Origin: Rhodothermales bacterium
GTDB lineage: Bacteria > Bacteroidota > Rhodothermia > Rhodothermales > Bin80
Direction of reading: 5' to 3'
Length of the DNA: 52,771 nucleotides
Assembly (NCBI GenBank): GCA_028278205.1
Contig: JANQES010000093.1
Coordinates: 1 to 52,771 of the forward strand
In this document: positions 48,897 through 52,771 of the stretch, in pieces
Position numbering within the stretch: the stretch's first letter is position 1
Layout of the letters: every line of letters starts with the position of its first letter
Notes under the pieces: model-generated
The model's input: the letters and a program-made list of their open reading frames with translations, nothing else
The model's database searches: none
Told to the model about the DNA's origin: nothing
Made by a program: the position numbers and the translations under genes

Positions 48897-51497
48897 GCTC
48901 TCGGCCCGTGCTTTCAGAAACTCGTCCAACTCCATCTCATCGGCCACGAGCACTTCGCGGGCTTTGGAGCCGACGAAGGCGCCGACGATGCCCACTTCTT
49001 CGAGTTGATCGACGATGCGCGCGGCGCGGGTGTAGCCGACGGAGAGCTTGCGCTGGAGCATCGAGACCGAGCCCTGCTGGCTGCGGACGATGATGCGGGC
49101 GGCTTCTTCGAAAAGCTCGTCGAGTTCGCCGTCGTCGCCGGAGCCGGTGGCGCCGAGGGTGAGGTCGGGCTGCTGCTCGGCGGCGGGGAGGACGTAGGGG
49201 CCTTTGCCGGGCTGGTCGCTGATGAACTCCATCAGCCGATCCACCTCATCCACCGAGACGAACGGGCCTTGCAGGCGCAGCAGGCGGCTGCCGCTCATGT
49301 AAAGCATGTCGCCGTTGCCGACGAGTTGCTCGGCGCCGTTCTGGTCGAGGATGGTCCGCGCGTCGATCTTCGAGGCTACCTGATAGGCCACGCGCGAGGG
49401 GAAGTTGGCCTTGATCAGACCCGTGATCACGTCCACCGACGGGCGCTGTGTGGCGAGGACGAGGTGGATGCCCACGGCGCGCGCCATCTGCGCCAGCCGC
49501 GCAATCGGCGCTTCGATGTCTTTGCCGGCGGTCATCATCAAGTCGGCCAGTTCATCGACGATGACGACGATGTAGGGGAGGTGCTTGTGGCCTTTCCTGG
49601 GATCGAGCTGGCCGTTCTTGAACTTTTTATTGTAATCCTTGACGCCGCGCACCTTGGCCGCCGAGAGCAGGTCGTAGCGTTGCTCCATCTCGCGCTCGCA
49701 GCCTTTGAGCACGCCCAGGGCGTCGGCCACGTCGGTGATGATGGCATCCTCGCCGTCTTCGGGCAGGGCCAGGTAATGATCGAGCATCTCCCGGTACTGC
49801 TGCAACTCGATCTTCTTCGGATCGACCATCACAAACTTGAGATTCGACGGATGGCAGGCGTAGAGCAGTCCGGCGATGAGCGTATTGAGCCCCACCGACT
49901 TACCCGACCCCGTTGCCCCGGCGATGAGCAGGTGCGGCATCTTGGTGAGGTCTTGCAAAAACACCTCGCCTTCGATGGTTTTGCCCAGCGCCACGGGCAG
50001 TTGCATCTCCGCATCCCGAAACTTGGCCGTGCCGATGATCGAGTGGAGGTGAACCAGCTCGCGGTTGCGGTTGGGAATCTCCACGCCGACGACCGACTTG
50101 CCCGGAATCGGCGCGATCATGCGGATGCCGCGCGCGGCCATGGCCATGGCGAGGTCGTCTTCGAGGGCTTTGATGCGGCTGATCTTCACGCCCGGCGCAG
50201 GCGTCAGTTCATAAAGCGTCACCGTCGGGCCGACGATGGCGTTGATGTCGGTGATCTCGATGTTGTAGACCGCCAGCTTGTCGAGCAGGATGCGTTTGTT
50301 CTCCTCGAGTTCGTCGTAGTCGATATGCTGGGCGTCTTCGTCGGGCGCATCGAGCAGGTCGATGGTCGGGAAGTCGTAGGGGAGCGTCTCGTCGACGGTT
50401 TCGTCTTCGTGGGTGATCTCGTCGGCTTTTTCTTCTTCGATCTGGCCGAAGACTTTGAGTTCGAGATCGGGCGGCTCTTCGGCAGGCGCGGGTTGCGACG
50501 GCGGTTCAGGCTTCGGCGCCTGCGGTTGTTTGAAGAAGAGATCTTTGATGGCCTTGGCCGGCGACTCCTTTTCCTCCGCCGGTTCGTCGAACGATGGAGG
50601 CGGGGAGGGGGCGGGTGCTTTGCGAGGAGGCTGGGCTTTCGGCGCCGGTGCCCGGCGGTCCGGTTCGCGAGAGGCAGGCGTCGGTTTCGGCCCGGTCTTT
50701 TTCTTCTGACGTTCGCGTTCTTTTTCTCTGGCTTTGCGTTCTTTCTCGCGTTCGGCCCGGTCTGCTTCGCGCAGGCGGTTTAGCTCGGCGCGGCGTTCCT
50801 GGGCGTTTTCTTTCTGCCGCGTGCGCCATTCTCTGAACCACATGCGGAACCGTAGAAACGCCTCTTCGATCCGGTCCAGCGAACGCTGGATGTCGTGGTC
50901 TATCACCAGCAGCAGCGTCACCGTCACCAGCAGCACCAGCAGCACGAACGAGCCGAGCGCGCCGAAGATCTGCCGCATCCACACGGCGATACCTTGCCCG
51001 ACGGCGCCGCTCCACAGGCTCCAGTCGGCCTCCATCGTCAGGCCGATCCAGCCCAGCAACGTCGCCAGCACCACCGCCCCGATGCCCGTCATCACCGAGA
51101 TGAACGGCAGGTAGATGGTCTTCTTATGCCGTGTGATGAAATAGCCCCAGACCAGCAGCAGCGTCGTTAGCAGCATCGTGGAATAGCCCAGAAAGTTGGG
51201 CACCATCAGCCACGCCAGCACCGCGCCGACGAGGCCCAGCGCATTGGCCGCCCGGTCGCCGCCCGGCTCGAAGAGTGCTCTGAAGGAAAAGTCGCGGGCC
51301 AGCGCGTCGTCGGGGGCGTGGTAGGTCAGCAGCGCCAGCGACAGCAGCACCGCCAGCGCCATCATGATCACGCCTAGAATCTCCCGCTTACGCTGGCTCG
51401 AAACCTTCGGCGTCGAGGTCTTGGGCGCGGCCTTTTTCCGGGGCGTTGCCTTCTTACGAGACACCGCGCGCTTATTTGTCGTCTTTGTTTTAGCCAT
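48894..51497 (-). CDS. ftsK: DNA translocase FtsK
   Basis: 867 residues. A basic N-terminus is followed by four transmembrane helices within about 40-205, then a charged, Pro-rich linker (about 210-370). The FtsK beta domain follows, and the motor: Walker A GATGSGKS near 525-533, Walker B VVIVDELADLMM near 645, then ATQRPSVDVITGLIKANFPS. The C-terminal gamma winged-helix domain is about 800-860 (MLQRKLSVGYTRAARIVDQL). It pumps DNA toward the terminus during division, reads polar chromosome motifs through gamma, and activates dimer resolution. The KOPS site was not identified here. Confidence 0.96.
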   Translation of the reverse strand: MAKTKTTNKRAVSRKKATPRKKAAPKTSTPKVSSQRKREILGVIMMALAVLLSLALLTYHAPDDALARDFSFRALFEPGGDRAANALGLVGAVLAWLMVPNFLGYSTMLLTTLLLVWGYFITRHKKTIYLPFISVMTGIGAVVLATLLGWIGLTMEADWSLWSGAVGQGIAVWMRQIFGALGSFVLLVLLVTVTLLLVIDHDIQRSLDRIEEAFLRFRMWFREWRTRQKENAQERRAELNRLREADRAEREKERKAREKERERQKKKTGPKPTPASREPDRRAPAPKAQPPRKAPAPSPPPSFDEPAEEKESPAKAIKDLFFKQPQAPKPEPPSQPAPAEEPPDLELKVFGQIEEEKADEITHEDETVDETLPYDFPTIDLLDAPDEDAQHIDYDELEENKRILLDKLAVYNIEITDINAIVGPTVTLYELTPAPGVKISRIKALEDDLAMAMAARGIRMIAPIPGKSVVGVEIPNRNRELVHLHSIIGTAKFRDAEMQLPVALGKTIEGEVFLQDLTKMPHLLIAGATGSGKSVGLNTLIAGLLYACHPSNLKFVMVDPKKIELQQYREMLDHYLALPEDGEDAIITDVADALGVLKGCEREMEQRYDLLSAAKVRGVKDYNKKFKNGQLDPRKGHKHLPYIVVIVDELADLMMTAGKDIEAPIARLAQMARAVGIHLVLATQRPSVDVITGLIKANFPSRVAYQVASKIDARTILDQNGAEQLVGNGDMLYMSGSRLLRLQGPFVSVDEVDRLMEFISDQPGKGPYVLPAAEQQPDLTLGATGSGDDGELDELFEEAARIIVRSQQGSVSMLQRKLSVGYTRAARIVDQLEEVGIVGAFVGSKAREVLVADEMELDEFLKARAES

Positions 51498-51664
51498 ATC
51501 CCTTTGTTTTTGGCATACCCCAAAGCTAAGGAAAGCGCCGGTGCGAATTCAATGGTTTACCAGCGGCATCCTATCCTATATTCTATTATATTGGTGAGGA
51601 ATAAAGCGGTTGCTGTTTTTGGAGTTAAAGCCTCCGAGTTAAGAATGCACTTTAAGTTAAAAGG

Positions 51665-51683
51665 CGTGAAACGTAAAACGTGA
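51665..51683. repeat. CGTRAAA units before the GNAT gene
   Basis: CGTGAAACGTAAAACGTGA is three tandem CGTRAAA heptamers, the same family as 13657-13714. No inverted partner is seen close by. Confidence 0.65.
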
Positions 51684-51694
51684 CGAGGTCATCC

Positions 51695-52243
51695 ATGTTT
51701 CGTTGGAAGCTCGAAGACGGGGTCGAACTGCGCTTGCTTCAACTGCGCAACGCGCCGGAGGTCTTTGCCCTCGTCGATACCGGGCGAGATTTCCTGCGGG
51801 TGTGGCTGCCGTGGGTTGATAATCACCGGGACGTGGCCGACACCGAAGCTTTCATCCGCGAAGCCCTGGAGCAGTTTGTCCTGGGCGAGGCCATCCACGT
51901 GGGCATCTGGTGCGACGGTGTCTTTGCCGGGGTCATCGGCTACCACCGGATCAACACAGAAAACCGCCTCGGCGAGATCGGCTACTGGCTCGGTGAGCAA
52001 TACCAGGGCAAAGGCATCATGACACGCGCCTGCCAGGCGATGGTGGCCTACGGCTTCTCCGAACTCAAGCTCAACCGCATCGAGATCCATTGCGCGCTCG
52101 GCAACACGAAAAGCCGCGGCATCCCCGAACGTCTGGGCTTCAAAGAAGAAGGCATCCTCCGCCAGGCCGAACGCGTCCACGACCGCTTCGTCGACAACGT
52201 CGTCTACGGCATGGTAGCAGGGGAGTATGATTTTGGATTTTAG
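51695..52243 (+). CDS. GNAT acetyltransferase, RimL/RimJ type
   Basis: 182 residues from the ATG at 51695, which has GAGG 8-11 bases upstream (a GTG five codons earlier is less likely). RimL-like features: VELRLLQLRNAPEVFALVDT at the start, GEIGYWLGEQYQGKGIMTRA near 97-116 (acetyl-CoA site Q-x-x-G-x-x) and NTKSRGIPERLGFKEEGILR near 138-157. It probably N-acetylates an alpha-amino group of a ribosomal protein or antibiotic. The last residues (DFGF) and the TAG stop come from the CAAAATC repeat. Confidence 0.92.
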   Translation: MFRWKLEDGVELRLLQLRNAPEVFALVDTGRDFLRVWLPWVDNHRDVADTEAFIREALEQFVLGEAIHVGIWCDGVFAGVIGYHRINTENRLGEIGYWLGEQYQGKGIMTRACQAMVAYGFSELKLNRIEIHCALGNTKSRGIPERLGFKEEGILRQAERVHDRFVDNVVYGMVAGEYDFGF

Positions 52244-52274
52244 ATTTCGGATCCAAAATCTAAAATCCAAAATC
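52229..52274. repeat. CAAAATC heptamer near-perfect palindrome
   Basis: GATTTTGGATTTTAGATTTC (52229 onward) and its reverse complement ending at 52274 meet with essentially no loop. It overlaps the GNAT stop codon and ends just before the DinB-like frame. Confidence 0.93.
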
Positions 52275-52277
52275 GTC

Positions 52278-52520
52278 TCAGCCGTACTTCATCGCTTCCT
52301 TGCCCAGGATTCTGCGCAGGAGGCTGAGTTGGCCGATGTGGTAGGCCTCGTGGTGCATTATGAAGGCGAGCATGCCGCCGAGCGTGTCGTCGTTGACGGG
52401 CATCTTGGCGGGTGCCGGGCTGCTGAGGGCGGCGTCGGGGAGGTTGTTGAACAGACGGGTTTGCAGATCGAACTGTGTTGCCAGGGTGTGGGCGCTGTGG
52501 GCTTTGACGGCTGCTTCCAT
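52278..52520 (-). CDS. Short DinB-like protein or gene remnant
   Basis: 80 residues. It contains the C-terminal DinB-type helix with FIMHHEAYHIGQLSLLRRIL (HxxxH pair), but a whole DinB/YfiT domain is about 150-170 residues, so the first half is missing. GAGGAG lies seven bases before the ATG (minus strand), so the short version could be translated as it stands. Either this is a truncated gene or a naturally short relative. The 52521-52771 stretch upstream shows no continuation in any frame that I recognise, only short repeated GGTCCGGGGCAGGCTC units at 52730-52762. Confidence 0.55.
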   Translation of the reverse strand: MEAAVKAHSAHTLATQFDLQTRLFNNLPDAALSSPAPAKMPVNDDTLGGMLAFIMHHEAYHIGQLSLLRRILGKEAMKYG

Positions 52521-52729
52521 GGTGTACTCCTCGGGGATGGGGTGAACGGAATGGTTGTTTAGTAGTAAGCGGCACGGCGCTCAGGGGTCCCGCGCGGATT
52601 GATAGGCTCTTAATCTGGGGGGTGGCTTGGGTGTCCGGGAGGTGTGTGCTTAAGCTTGATTTCAGGCTTTTTGGCATGATCGCGTTTGTTTGTCCTTTTG
52701 GCTTGATCCCCCGGATCCCCGGATCGTGG

Positions 52730-52762
52730 TCCGGGGCAGGCTCGGTCCGGGGCAGGCTCCGG
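52730..52762. repeat. Two copies of GGTCCGGGGCAGGCTC at the window edge
   Basis: GGTCCGGGGCAGGCTC occurs twice in tandem with partial complement CCCCGGATCCCCGG just before (52710-52725). It is probably the start of another inverted-repeat element that continues beyond the window. Confidence 0.6.
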
Positions 52763-52771
52763 ACCAAAAGA

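Noticed and set aside
48780..50783. Long plus-strand frame opposite ftsK
   Set aside because: It has no domain similarity and ftsK is unmistakable on the minus strand.

Overview
The window looks like chromosome from a GC-rich member of the Rhodothermia / Bacteroidota-Rhodothermota group. The evidence is a SusC/SusD outer-membrane pair, three TPR proteins with GWxTD-like domains, PspC-domain proteins, a 'phantom ABC ATPase' family protein typical of Bacteroidota, an MqnA-like menaquinone protein, and a ribosomal protein S16 with a very long Ala/Glu/Pro tail. This assignment is inferred from gene content; no rRNA gene is present. I saw no tRNA, CRISPR array, transposase or phage module.

Layout. 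1-9 kb: partial L,D-transpeptidase, K+ channel/RCK protein, small conserved protein, xseB, an SDR oxidoreductase, a PKD-domain membrane protein with an unknown partner, an extended YjbQ-like protein, and xseA. 9-14 kb: SusC/SusD pair. 14-19 kb: low-molecular-weight phosphatase, fructosamine-kinase family protein, HAD phosphatase, and a dTDP-sugar cluster (rmlC-like, rmlA-like, rmlB) on the minus strand. 19-27 kb: Nudix hydrolase, polA, a lower-GC two-gene insert, an active/inactive M16 peptidase pair, and a response regulator. 27-30 kb: two PspC proteins, 5-formyl-THF cyclo-ligase and an AhpD-like protein. 30-37 kb: a translation and secretion block, ffh-rpsP-rimM-trmD-rplS, then an mqnA-like gene, smpB and tyrS. 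37-45 kb: three tandem GWxTD/TPR proteins. 45-52.8 kb: purE, a glutaredoxin-glutaredoxin-thioredoxin reductase fusion, an unknown 286-aa protein, ftsK, a GNAT acetyltransferase and a short DinB-like ORF.

The most unusual signal lies between the genes. Most gaps hold an inverted repeat whose arms are degenerate short tandem repeats, mostly with a 7-base unit (CAAAATC, GTCACTG, GTTCAAG, GTCATGA, CGTACTT/CGTATTG, GTCCGTA, GTATGGG, CGTRAAA) and some with 8-base units (AAAACACT, GGGCAAAT). The sequence differs from gap to gap but the layout is constant: array, short spacer, reverse-complement array. Several families recur at distant places, some are nested, and some run into genes, supplying stop codons or, for rimM, the apparent start and N-terminus. 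They resemble in style the short tandemly repeated sequences of cyanobacteria. Their number and variety here suggest an active process that makes or spreads hairpins, and this is the main candidate for something undescribed.
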